Origin: JBECKQ01 sp040235375
GTDB lineage: Bacteria > Planctomycetota > Phycisphaerae > UBA1845
Direction of reading: 5' to 3'
Assembly: GCA_040235375.1 (NCBI GenBank)
Contig: JBECKQ010000251.1
Span: 1 to 15,161 of the forward strand
DNA length: 15,161 nt
Below the pieces are notes generated by a model. It saw nothing but the letters and a program-made list of their open reading frames with translations, was not told where the DNA came from and did no database searches. This document shows, in pieces, positions 8,430 to 15,161 of this stretch. The position numbers were made by a program, and so were the translations under genes. Each line of letters starts with the position of its first letter. Position 1 is the stretch's first letter.

Positions 8430-8647
8430 TTCCTGCATCGGAGAGCTGGACATGGCGCGGTTACCGCCGAGCGTGCAGCGGAGCATATCGACTTTGGCCT
8501 TAACGAACCGGATGCGGACATCCCGATGTGCCGCGCCCGCTTCGGCGAGGAGGTCAAGTGCGTCGTGGAACCGGTGCAGCAGGACCTGTGATCCCTGGAC
8601 TTGAGCGGTTGAAAAGACGGCAATGAGAACGTCCCGACATTCTGGAC
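8430..8647 (-). pseudogene. Second relic of the same transposase: N-terminus and leader only
   Basis: On the minus strand the frame reads LLHRFHDALDLLAEAG and then VRIRFVKAKVDMLRCTLGGNRAM. This parallels MLRWFYVAVHLLVEAG and ARIRFLKAQVDILRRKLGGNRVI in the relic at 110-995. Similarity continues upstream through the 40-base leader (8608-8647 versus 1021-1060). It fades near 8430, soon after GGNR, so the catalytic domain is absent. The normal start Met of copy 1 is replaced here (LLHRF), so the fragment cannot be expressed as in copy 1. It is a decayed fragment of a related element in the same orientation. Confidence 0.65.
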
Positions 8648-8720
8648 CCCCGCCGCAAACGCGCCAGCCGGTGGCCTCACGTCGCCTGGAGCGGCGCTGC
8701 TGCCCGACCGCGTCCCCAAA

Positions 8721-8773
8721 CTGCCACGATTCTGCCACGATTTCGCGTGACCATGTTGTTCATGGTGACCATG
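8721..8773. repeat. Tandem 11-mers and inverted ACCATG half-sites
   Basis: CTGCCACGATT occurs twice back to back (8721-8731, 8732-8742). Next come ACCATG (8750-8755), CATGGT (8761-8766) and ACCATG (8768-8773); the last two form a 13-base palindrome centred on G8767. The alternating half-sites resemble an operator cluster, but no adjacent gene start supports this. Confidence 0.5.
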
Positions 8774-8831
8774 GTGATTGACTTGGCCGCCGCTAAGCGT
8801 ATGGTGTTTCTAGAAATACAGCATTGACGCA

Positions 8832-8871
8832 CACTTACGAATTCTGCCCCAATCGCCTCATAACCCGGAGG
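8832..8871 (+). repeat. Dispersed repeat, partial copy 2
   Basis: The segment opens with ACTTACGAA and closes with CTCATAACCCGGAGG, matching the right end of copy 1 (1311-1349). The central palindrome is degraded. It is in the same orientation as the other two copies. Confidence 0.6.
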
Positions 8872-9280
8872 GGGTTTTCCCATAACAAACTGGTGATTTC
8901 AAGCCATGCTGAACCGACTTCACGGTACTAACGCAGCGTCCCGGCCTTGTACTGCACCGTCCTACACTCCGATGGAGCGCATTATTAAAGGATCGGCGCA
9001 CCGGGCACAGCCCTAACGCAAGTGCTGCTTTACGTTTCGCAGAGAATAAACCGCCGCTTCGGCGCGACGTTACGTTGCGCCCTCCTCCGACGTGCGCTGA
9101 CAGATTTGACCGACGCGCTGCGCGCCCACGGGCGTCGCCTTCGGGTTCGCAAATTCGGCAACACCGACTTTCTTGTCAAGGGATGCGGTCAATTCAAGCA
9201 TGATGTTCCCTGCTGGTTCACCCTCGGCCTGACTAATGGAAAACCCTAGGCTACCAAGGAACTGTTCGTCTGGAATTGTC

Positions 9281-9310
9281 TTGCTTCCAACCGACGCCTT
9301 TCTGTATACT
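9281..9310 (+). promoter_or_regulatory. Possible sigma-70 promoter
   Basis: TTGCTT (9281-9286) and TATACT (9305-9310) are separated by 18 bases, close to the consensus arrangement. If used, it would give a leader of roughly 375 bases before the gene at 9696, including the hairpins at 9511-9559. Housekeeping promoters of Planctomycetes are poorly defined, so this is tentative. Confidence 0.3.
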
Positions 9311-9510
9311 TGCAGTTCAAGTGCGGTGGAACGTGACGGCTTGAGGGAATGGGCGGCAGCCTCGCAACGAGAACCGCTTTCGGGCCGGCGACCGCCGCAA
9401 TCCACTTTTCTGCACTGACTCGCTGAAAAATCGCGAACGCGCATCGGCGGTGGACAAGACACTTTCAGATCAGGCAAGAAGCGCGGGCGGGAAAGTGCGC
9501 CGCGAGGGCC

Positions 9511-9559
9511 GCTCATGAAAGCGCCATGAGCTTCGCGTGTTCGCCATCAGATGGCGCTT
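9511..9559 (+). promoter_or_regulatory. Alternative hairpins in the operon leader
   Basis: Three perfect stems compete for the same bases. A: GCTCATG (9511-9517) with CATGAGC (9525-9531). B: AAGCGCCAT (9519-9527) with ATGGCGCTT (9551-9559). C: CGCCAT (9542-9547) with ATGGCG (9551-9556). A and B cannot coexist, nor can B and C. Stems B and C are followed by the mildly T-rich GTTTGTG. This is the layout of an attenuator or translational switch, but the distance to the start (about 136 bases) and the lack of a clear T-run leave its role open. Confidence 0.4.
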
Positions 9560-9695
9560 GTTTGTGCAAGCGCTGAATTCAGTTGGGCCGCCTCGGCACC
9601 TGTTGCCGCGAAGTCACGGCCAGTCAGCACAGCGACTGTTTGTCGCCGGGCTCTGTCGGGCTGAATGGGGTCCATTTTTGAGGGAGATGTTCTCA

Positions 9696-10517
9696 ATGAA
9701 CCGGTTGGGTGCTGCGCGAAAGACTGGAAGATTGGGGCTCGGCGTCGTCGCGGTCTTACTGCTCGTGGCCTTGGGAACGCTCGCCTGTTGCGAAAGAGAC
9801 GGTCCGGCCGCACCCAACGGCGAAGAGGATACCGCCATTTCCGCTACACCTTTCGTATTTGTGTCGCTGGTGGGGGCGAAGGTTGGCGGACGACCAGCCT
9901 CATCCGAGTCGTTTTATGTCGGGCGCGACGGTCTCGTCCAGGTGAGCGAGGAGTCGACCGACGGCGTCCTACATCGCCTACGCCAAGGACAACTGGACAC
10001 CGAGTCTTTCTTCGATGGTCTTAGCCAAGTGGTTCCTTCCGATAGCGCCGACGCCGTGGATGGTTCAGCAGAGTCTGACGAGTTACCGGAGTTCTTCCCA
10101 CCAGCCGTCGTGCTTGCTTACGCAGCTCCGTCCGGCGAGTTCCTGATGACCGAATACCGCCAGGATCATCTCCCGGAGCGAGTTGCGTCTTTCGTCGCTC
10201 AAGTGACCGCACTGGGCGAGCAACCAGACCTGGTTGATGCCGAGCCGGGGCTCTATGCCCGGGCGCAGCGTCACCTCGTCTTCGATCCGAGCATCGAGAC
10301 TCCGGATCTTGTCCTAGATGAGGAGGAGGCCGCCAACGCCGCACCTCTCTCCACCATGCTGCGACGCGAAACAGCATTCATTCGCCTCGGCGCTGTCGAT
10401 GAAGAGGTTGTCCTCGCCGGAAGCATATCACTTCTGCCGGATCGTTCCGTACAGGTTCAGGTGGGGCAGATCGTCTATCTGGTCATGGCCTATGTGAACC
10501 TTGGCAATTCCAACTAA
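9696..10517 (+). CDS. Membrane-anchored or lipoprotein-like protein of unknown function
   Basis: The ATG at 9696 has GAGGGAG nine bases upstream and gives 273 residues. A basic N-terminus (MNRLGAARKTGR) and hydrophobic stretch (LGLGVVAVLLLVALGTLA) end at Cys31-Cys32. This could be a lipobox, although Thr rather than Leu at -3 makes it imperfect. The mature part is acidic, with many Glu and Asp, and ends in a predicted beta-rich segment (EVVLAGSISLLPDRSVQVQVGQIVYLVMAYVNLGNSN). I recognise no domain or catalytic motif. The stop lies 22 bases before the start of the CLCA-like gene, so the two are almost certainly co-transcribed. This suggests a shared task, such as anchoring, inhibiting or maturing the secreted metallopeptidase; that role is inferred from position only. 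Confidence 0.75.
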   Translation: MNRLGAARKTGRLGLGVVAVLLLVALGTLACCERDGPAAPNGEEDTAISATPFVFVSLVGAKVGGRPASSESFYVGRDGLVQVSEESTDGVLHRLRQGQLDTESFFDGLSQVVPSDSADAVDGSAESDELPEFFPPAVVLAYAAPSGEFLMTEYRQDHLPERVASFVAQVTALGEQPDLVDAEPGLYARAQRHLVFDPSIETPDLVLDEEEAANAAPLSTMLRRETAFIRLGAVDEEVVLAGSISLLPDRSVQVQVGQIVYLVMAYVNLGNSN

Positions 10518-10523
10518 TCTAAC

Positions 10524-10532
10524 AAAGGAGGA
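10524..10532 (+). promoter_or_regulatory. Strong ribosome-binding site fixing the CLCA-like start
   Basis: AAAGGAGGA is a near-perfect Shine-Dalgarno sequence seven bases before ATG 10540. It rules out the in-frame ATG at 10501, which lies inside the preceding gene. Confidence 0.8.
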
Positions 10533-10539
10533 CACAAAG

Positions 10540-13500
10540 ATGCGATATCGAACATGGCAATTCAGGGGTCGAGCGTGCACCCTGCTCGTGGGCGTTGTGA
10601 TCGCCTTTCAGCTCGGGCCGCCCCCCGCGCTGGCGGGAGGATCCTGGCTGTCGAAAGCACGAATCGTCGCACCGGACGAATACACGCCTTTGCATCCAGC
10701 CGACGACATGTCGCCGGCCATTTACGGGCAGTACGCGCATGCTCCGATGCCCAGGTCCTTTCCCACCGCGCCGGGTGACATCGGCACCACGGTCTTCGAC
10801 ATCGTGATCTCTCTCTACAACGATCCGTCGGGGGACGACGATCCCAACAACGACACGGGCGCCGAGGATCAAACCAATTATGAGGAGATCATCCGTTTCT
10901 GGGCGGACGCCATCTGCGAGGAGTCCAACGCAGCGTTCAAGCTCGGCAAAGTCAGGATCTTCCGGAACGGGATCCACGGCTCTCTAGCCGACGTGGTGTG
11001 GAACGCCAACGAGTGGCCGCGGGCCGCGCCATCCGGGTTTGGAGTGAGCGGTGAGCACATTACCTTTGGGGACGTGTTCCCGGACGGCTGTGGCACGGGC
11101 TGCGACATCAACTTCCTCAACGCCGCGCGGCACGAAGACGCAGGCTACACGCTGGGACACGAATTCGGTCACTATGTCCTCGGCCTCTACGATGAGTACG
11201 AGGGTTCCACTTCAGGTGCAGGCAAGCCCATTTATTGGCCTCGAATCGGGGACATCGAACCCGACTCCATCATGAACGATCAGTGGAACGCGGTGGGCGG
11301 CAACTTCGAGTGGCTCAATCACTCCACCGAGGACAACTACGAGGCCAAGACGGGCCAAGGGCGTGCCTACGGGGCCAGTTGCTGGGAGGTCATGATCCGG
11401 GAGGTCAGCGACGACCCCAAGGACGGAACCCGCTCAACGCTGGCGCAGCGTGTGCGCTACACCACACTGGTCGGCGAGGAACCGACCGCCGCGGACGGAT
11501 GGGTCATCGAGAACCTCCCGGGCGCGCAGACCGACTGTCGCAGCGAACTCGAAATCATCTGGATGCAGGACGACATTGAGTTGCAAATCGTGGTCGATCG
11601 CTCGGGCAGCATGGACGGTGATCCGCTGGCCAATGCCAAGCAGGCGGCCAAGACTCTGGTGGACGAAGTGGAGGACGGCAAGACCGCGTTGGGCGTGGTG
11701 TCTTTCAATCATGACGTGGAGCAGAGCTCAGCGATCCTAGACGTCCCCGCGGACATTTCCAAGGCGGACATCAAGAATGTGATCGACGGCTTCACGGCCG
11801 GTGGAACCACGGCGATGTTCGACGCCGCCGATCTGGCCCTCGACAACCTCATGAGCTACGCAACGACTGAAGGCACGAACGCGGCACAACTGGTCTTCCT
11901 GCTCAGCGACGGGCTGGACAACAGCTCCACTGAAACGCAAGCGACCGTGACCGCCGCCTACCAGGCCGCGGATGTGCCGCTGAGCACCTTCGCCTATGGT
12001 GGTTTTGCCCCCGAAGGCGTCCTACGCCAGATGGCCGAGGATACCGGCGGTCTCTTCCGAACTTCGCCCACCGACTTGGCCGAGGTGCAGAGCGCGTTCC
12101 TCTCGGTCAAGGCGGCACTCACCTCATCCGCTGCTGTTCTTCAGGAAAGCAGCCCAGTCCCGGCGAGCGGCAGTACGAACTTCTCCTTCGCCGTCGACAG
12201 CACGCTCCGGGAGCTATCGATCTTTGCCAACTATGTGGGCGCCTTGAGCGAGGTCACGTTCTCGCTCTCCGGCCCCGGTGGGCCTGTTGGTGGCGCCAGC
12301 TTCGCCTGCACGGACGTGGCCGGCTCCACGAGTTGCAGCGCGGCGGTCGATGAGGCGAATGTGACCGCCCAAGGAACGGGAACCTGGTCGCTCAATGCGA
12401 CGAACAACACTGGCTCGGCCATCGACGTGAACGCTGACATCCTCGCGACCCCGCTGCCAACTCGGACTTATGATCTGGTGCTCGCGAGTCTAGACGGGAC
12501 CGAGGTGAGCTATCCGGATCCGATATTGTTGACGGCGACGGTGAGTCGGGACTGGCCCATCACCGGCGTGAACGTGTTGTCGGCCACGATCACCGACCCC
12601 TCAGGAGCCACTATCCCGATCAACTTGGTCGATACAGGCCAGGACGGGGACGGCCTCGCCGGCGACGGGACCTACTCCGCCATCGTGGACTACACGATGA
12701 GCGGCATACACAGCATTGCCGTCACGGTGGACAATGTCGGTCTTACCGCCCAGTTCACCACTGAAGCATTTCTACCTGCCCACGTGCGAGCGCCGATTCA
12801 GGGCGGAGGTGACCCTGTTCCTCCGCCTTTGCCGTCGATCGACGAAAGTTTCATGAGGAGCGCGAATCTGCAAGTGCTCGTTTCGGGGGTCGTTGGGGAC
12901 GATCATCCTGACGCGGCGCCGGGGACGATTGTCTTGCCCGACAACGGCGATGTCGCGGGTCGCGTCGACTTCTCGGGCGATCCGGACGTGTTCACCGTGC
13001 CGACCGCGGGCTTCGGCTTCAACTTCATGACCTTCCGCGTGACAGGGCTGGGTCTGGGCATGAAGCCGCATCTCAGAATCTTGGAAGAGAATGGCACCAC
13101 CGAGATCATCTCCGCTACGATCGACGACCTTCCGGACGGCGCCGCCTATCTCGCCCTCACCGTGCCGGTGAGCGGTAACGCGCAACTTCACGCGGTGGTC
13201 ACCCATGCTGACGGCGGTACGGGAACATACCAGTTTAGCGCGGGGGAGCGGATATTCTCTGATCCGCCGCTCTTCGGAAGCGACATCAAAGTCGGATCGT
13301 GCCCGAACCCACTCAATCGCGAAAGTCACGGGATGCTCCCGATAGCGATCCTGGGTATGTCCACTTTCGATTATGCGATGATGATCGATCTCCCGACGGT
13401 CCGACTCTCCCGCGCCGACGGAGCCGGGGATATGGTGGCTCCCAACGAAGGCCCCCCGGGACCGCACTCGGTCTTCGCCGATGTCGGCACACCATTCATG

Positions 13501-14037
13501 GGGCAGCCCTGTGGCTGCCACACCAGCGCGGGCGATGGCATCACCGATTTGTCGATGCACTTCAGTACCGACGCGGCTGTCGCAGCGCTTCAGCTGAACG
13601 ATCTAACTGCAGGGGCACTGGTCCCGTTGCAGTTGAGCGGCAGCCTTGCGGACGGAACGCCGTTCACCACCACGATCGACTGCATCAGGCTCGTGCCGAA
13701 GGGCATGCCACCCGGCCTGTTGTCCGTCCGATCTACAGCCAACGAGGGATGGTTCGACATCGACGTTCTCGATGAGCAGCTCGACGGTGGCGGCTTCGGC
13801 CAGTTTGAACGCACCTATCCGGTGGGCGCAGTCGTGACGCTCACCGCCCCCGCATACTCGGGTGACCGTCGCTTCAGCCACTGGATCGTAGATGGCGTCG
13901 AACAGCCGATTGGCCGCCGAACGGTGGAAGTCGCGATCTACGGCGACACAACGACGGCCGACGCGGTGTACGGGACGCCGAATCACCAGCCCCAGTTGAT
14001 CCAGCATGACGGGGTGGTGCAGGTGCCACCAAAATAA
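10540..14037 (+). CDS. Secreted CLCA-like metallopeptidase with VWA domain
   Basis: The product has 1165 residues with a signal peptide (CTLLVGVVIAFQLGPPPALAG). Residues about 80-330 form a metallopeptidase-like domain with HEFGHYVLGLYDEY at 207-220, an HExxHxxxGxxDE motif. His207 and His211 should bind zinc, Glu208 should be catalytic, and an acidic residue (D218 or E219) is the likely third ligand. Residues about 347-530 are a von Willebrand A domain with a complete MIDAS: DRSGS (353-357), Thr in GGTT (421-424) and D457 in LSDG. A beta-sandwich region follows (about 540-745), then a pre-peptidase C-like domain (about 775-900). Next comes an IKVGSCPNPLNRESHGMLPIAILG-type domain (about 915-1052), and finally a repeat-like tail (GQFERTYPVGAVVTLTAP...FSHWIVDG). 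The peptidase-then-VWA order is that of animal CLCA proteins, which cleave themselves. Extracellular proteolysis or self-processing is inferred. Confidence 0.85.
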   Translation: MRYRTWQFRGRACTLLVGVVIAFQLGPPPALAGGSWLSKARIVAPDEYTPLHPADDMSPAIYGQYAHAPMPRSFPTAPGDIGTTVFDIVISLYNDPSGDDDPNNDTGAEDQTNYEEIIRFWADAICEESNAAFKLGKVRIFRNGIHGSLADVVWNANEWPRAAPSGFGVSGEHITFGDVFPDGCGTGCDINFLNAARHEDAGYTLGHEFGHYVLGLYDEYEGSTSGAGKPIYWPRIGDIEPDSIMNDQWNAVGGNFEWLNHSTEDNYEAKTGQGRAYGASCWEVMIREVSDDPKDGTRSTLAQRVRYTTLVGEEPTAADGWVIENLPGAQTDCRSELEIIWMQDDIELQIVVDRSGSMDGDPLANAKQAAKTLVDEVEDGKTALGVVSFNHDVEQSSAILDVPADISKADIKNVIDGFTAGGTTAMFDAADLALDNLMSYATTEGTNAAQLVFLLSDGLDNSSTETQATVTAAYQAADVPLSTFAYGGFAPEGVLRQMAEDTGGLFRTSPTDLAEVQSAFLSVKAALTSSAAVLQESSPVPASGSTNFSFAVDSTLRELSIFANYVGALSEVTFSLSGPGGPVGGASFACTDVAGSTSCSAAVDEANVTAQGTGTWSLNATNNTGSAIDVNADILATPLPTRTYDLVLASLDGTEVSYPDPILLTATVSRDWPITGVNVLSATITDPSGATIPINLVDTGQDGDGLAGDGTYSAIVDYTMSGIHSIAVTVDNVGLTAQFTTEAFLPAHVRAPIQGGGDPVPPPLPSIDESFMRSANLQVLVSGVVGDDHPDAAPGTIVLPDNGDVAGRVDFSGDPDVFTVPTAGFGFNFMTFRVTGLGLGMKPHLRILEENGTTEIISATIDDLPDGAAYLALTVPVSGNAQLHAVVTHADGGTGTYQFSAGERIFSDPPLFGSDIKVGSCPNPLNRESHGMLPIAILGMSTFDYAMMIDLPTVRLSRADGAGDMVAPNEGPPGPHSVFADVGTPFMGQPCGCHTSAGDGITDLSMHFSTDAAVAALQLNDLTAGALVPLQLSGSLADGTPFTTTIDCIRLVPKGMPPGLLSVRSTANEGWFDIDVLDEQLDGGGFGQFERTYPVGAVVTLTAPAYSGDRRFSHWIVDGVEQPIGRRTVEVAIYGDTTTADAVYGTPNHQPQLIQHDGVVQVPPK

Positions 14038-14162
14038 GCCACGAATCTGCAGACGCGTTCAAGACCGCAGGGTGATGCGTGGCGAGCCTTATTGAACAAA
14101 ACTGCCCCCGCCCGTCGATACCTTCGGCGGGCGGGGCGGCTTGACTGCAACGAACCGGGCGC
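14038..14162. other. Spacer after the operon
   Basis: This contains no gene. Its main feature is the hairpin at 14106-14136, which has a T-rich flank only on the minus strand. Transcription from the + strand operon has no separate clear terminator here, though the same stem may stop it. Confidence 0.4.
14092..14136 (-). terminator. Rho-independent terminator of the broken minus-strand gene
   Basis: CCCCGCCCG (14106-14114) pairs with CGGGCGGGG (14128-14136), and the stem can extend inward by CGA/TCG. Reading the minus strand, the stem is followed by CAGTTTTGTTC. This lies 27 bases past the stop of the relic at 14163, where a terminator is expected. Confidence 0.65.
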
Positions 14163-14372
14163 TCAGACCGCCACTCGCCGCTTCCGTCCGTTGCCGCCCA
14201 CCACCGTCGATCCGTTTTTCCCGCTCCCCGCCGGTTTGCAGTGGCTGTTGAGCCACTCCGTCATGGCCACCACCCGCTCGGGATCGGTCTGCGACAGCGG
14301 CCGGATCTCGCGGACCGCCTTCAGCAGGTGCTCCGTGCTCAGGTCCTTGCCGACGTGAGCAGGCCTCGATGC
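14163..14372 (-). pseudogene. 3' end of an AAA+-like ATPase gene, 5' part lost
   Basis: The minus strand has a 69-codon open stretch with no usable start. It reads HVGKDLSTEHLLKAVREIRP, LSQTDPERVVAMTEWLNSHC and KPAGSGKNGS before a basic tail and TGA. Helix-rich 'TEHLLKA...RPLSQTDPERV..M..WL' resembles the C-terminal end of Vps4/SpoVK-type AAA+ ATPases found in Planctomycetes, which remodel proteins using ATP. The Walker motifs and everything else upstream are missing. An in-frame stop occurs at 14373-14375, and the dispersed repeat begins 24 bases further on. The retained terminator argues that this was once a complete gene. The family assignment rests on a short stretch and is tentative. Confidence 0.4.
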
Positions 14373-14395
14373 CTATCGTTCGGCTTATTACCGCA

Positions 14396-14557
14396 CCAGA
14401 AATCATGCCCGTTTTTTGTGCCCGCTCAGCCGACAAACATGATGCAACTGACTATACTTGGGGCACAAGGACAAACCCCTAAAGCCAGTCAACAGCGGTG
14501 ATTACGGGTGTGAGCAGGGTTTACGTCAAGGGGCGGAATCCGCTCATAACCCGGAGG
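14396..14557 (+). repeat. Dispersed repeat, copy 3
   Basis: This is the same-orientation partner of 1187-1349 over its full length, including the 25-base near-perfect right end and the palindrome GCGGA-A-TCCGC. It lies between the broken AAA+-like gene and a gene-free stretch. Confidence 0.75.
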
Positions 14558-14954
14558 GCGGTGTACAACTGGGGACTCCAGTGGGGAGTTGGCTTGTTTT
14601 CCTTGTCTTCCGGTGTCTCCGAAGTGTGGAACTGCGTGCTTGTGTCCGCAGGCGATTGGCGAAGCGGGCGTCATGACCATCCGTGCGGGTTTCCTGCAGG
14701 CGGCAGGGTACGAAACAGGGTACCGCACGCCGATTTTGCCAACAAAAAAAGGGACTCGCGAATTACCGCAAGTCCCTTTAGCATAACCACTTAGTGGGTG
14801 CGTAACCGCCTTCGAGTCGTGCATGCCCAAAAACCTGACACATGCACGCTTGCTTCGAGATTTTTCGTTCAGGCGGCGGAGCCGTGATCCACAGCGGGTG
14901 CGACCCGCGCCTATGCAGGGGGCGTGTGCGTTGCGTGGGGACGTGCGAGCGTCA
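14558..14954. other. Gene-free stretch with hairpins
   Basis: No convincing protein frame was seen on either strand. It contains the terminator at 14741-14779 and a perfect inverted repeat, CGTGCATG (14818-14825) with CATGCACG (14841-14848), separated by 15 bases. The latter has no T-run and no known role. Confidence 0.45.
14741..14779 (-). terminator. Strong rho-independent terminator, minus strand
   Basis: AAAGGGACT (14748-14756) pairs with AGTCCCTTT (14771-14779), and GCG/CGC pairing extends the stem after one mismatch. On the minus strand the stem runs into seven consecutive T residues. It lies about 175 bases beyond the stop of the minus-strand gene at 14955 and probably ends its transcript. 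Confidence 0.7.
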
Positions 14955-15161
14955 TCATCCCTGCCGGTCGATGACTTTCACGTTGCTCCAGTTGCCGTCC
15001 GCCCCGCGAACGCGTATCTCAACGAGAGAGTAGGCGGCCTCGTGATAGACCACGACGTGGTACTGAATGCCCGATCGCTTGATGATCTTCTCGCAGTTCC
15101 TCCACTGCCGTTGCGACGGCACCGCGTGATCAGGAAGCCTCGTTTGGCAGTCGGCAACATC
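14955..15161 (-). CDS. C-terminal part of an unidentified protein, cut by the window edge
   Basis: The minus-strand frame is open from the right edge and encodes 68 residues before TGA. It reads CQTRLPDHAVPSQRQWRN, CEKIIKRSGIQYHVVVYHEA and AYSLVEIRVRGADGNWSNVK, ending VIDRQG. The alternating hydrophobic strands (QYHVVVYHE, YSLVEIRVRG) and balanced composition look like real protein, unlike the competing frame on the same strand. I do not recognise the family. The downstream terminator at 14741-14779 supports transcription in this direction. Confidence 0.55.
   Translation of the reverse strand, partial: DVADCQTRLPDHAVPSQRQWRNCEKIIKRSGIQYHVVVYHEAAYSLVEIRVRGADGNWSNVKVIDRQG

Larger units (their letters stand above)
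8648..9695. other. Gene-poor 1-kb region upstream of the metallopeptidase operon
   Basis: No frame here is convincing as protein. It contains an 11-base tandem duplication and ACCATG/CATGGT inverted half-sites (8721-8773), a partial dispersed repeat (8832-8871), a possible promoter (9281-9310) and a set of alternative hairpins (9511-9559). The right part probably forms the regulatory region and leader of the operon starting at 9696. Confidence 0.45.

Noticed and set aside
9070..9516. A 148-codon open frame on the minus strand, opposite a 75-codon + frame.
   Set aside because: Neither shows a domain or start signal, and the region includes the likely leader of the downstream operon.
14489..14830. 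A 113-codon minus-strand open frame.
   Set aside because: It runs through both the terminator hairpin and the dispersed repeat and has no recognisable protein pattern.
14790..14850. Possible minus-strand tRNA after the terminator, suggested by TTCGAGTC.
   Set aside because: The bases on either side cannot form a T stem, and no acceptor or anticodon stems were found.

Overview
The window looks like chromosomal DNA of a high-GC planctomycete-like bacterium, probably Phycisphaerae or a relative. This is inferred from gene style: large secreted beta-rich proteins, a small protein with a C-terminal dockerin-type calcium repeat pair (GDCDGDGDIDLDDF...), and the 'GSCPNPLNRESHGMLPIAILG' style domain are all typical of that group. 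No rRNA, tRNA or CRISPR array was found, so the assignment rests on protein character alone.

Layout. (1) 1-1650 is mobile-element debris. It holds the 3' tail of an ISL3-type transposase (+) abutting a truncated, frameshifted integrase-core transposase (-), then a gene-free stretch with a dispersed repeat. (2) 1651-6186 is a compact + strand cassette of three exported proteins: a repeat-rich fibre-like protein, a probable beta-propeller protein ending in a pectate-lyase-like start, and a small dockerin-tailed protein. (3) 6406-7350 (-) is an AraC-family regulator with a cysteine-bearing, PocR-like N-terminal region, convergent with the cassette. (4) 7351-9695 is about 2.3 kb with no convincing intact gene. 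It contains a second relic of the same transposase, small tandem and inverted repeats, and the leader of the next operon. (5) 9696-14037 is a two-gene + strand operon: a membrane-anchored or lipoprotein-like protein of unknown function and a 1165-residue secreted protein with HExxHxxxGxxDE metallopeptidase and VWA (MIDAS) domains in the order seen in animal CLCA proteins. (6) 14038-15161 holds the 3' end of a broken AAA+-like ATPase gene (-) with its own terminator, another copy of the dispersed repeat, a strong minus-strand terminator, and the 3' end of an unidentified minus-strand gene entering from the right edge.

How it fits together (inference). All five intact + strand genes encode exported proteins, so the window is a cell-surface or secretome island whose blocks are separated by IS relics and a directly oriented dispersed repeat. 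The most notable item is the CLCA-like metallopeptidase/VWA protein, co-transcribed with a small membrane-anchored partner and preceded by a leader that can form alternative hairpins.
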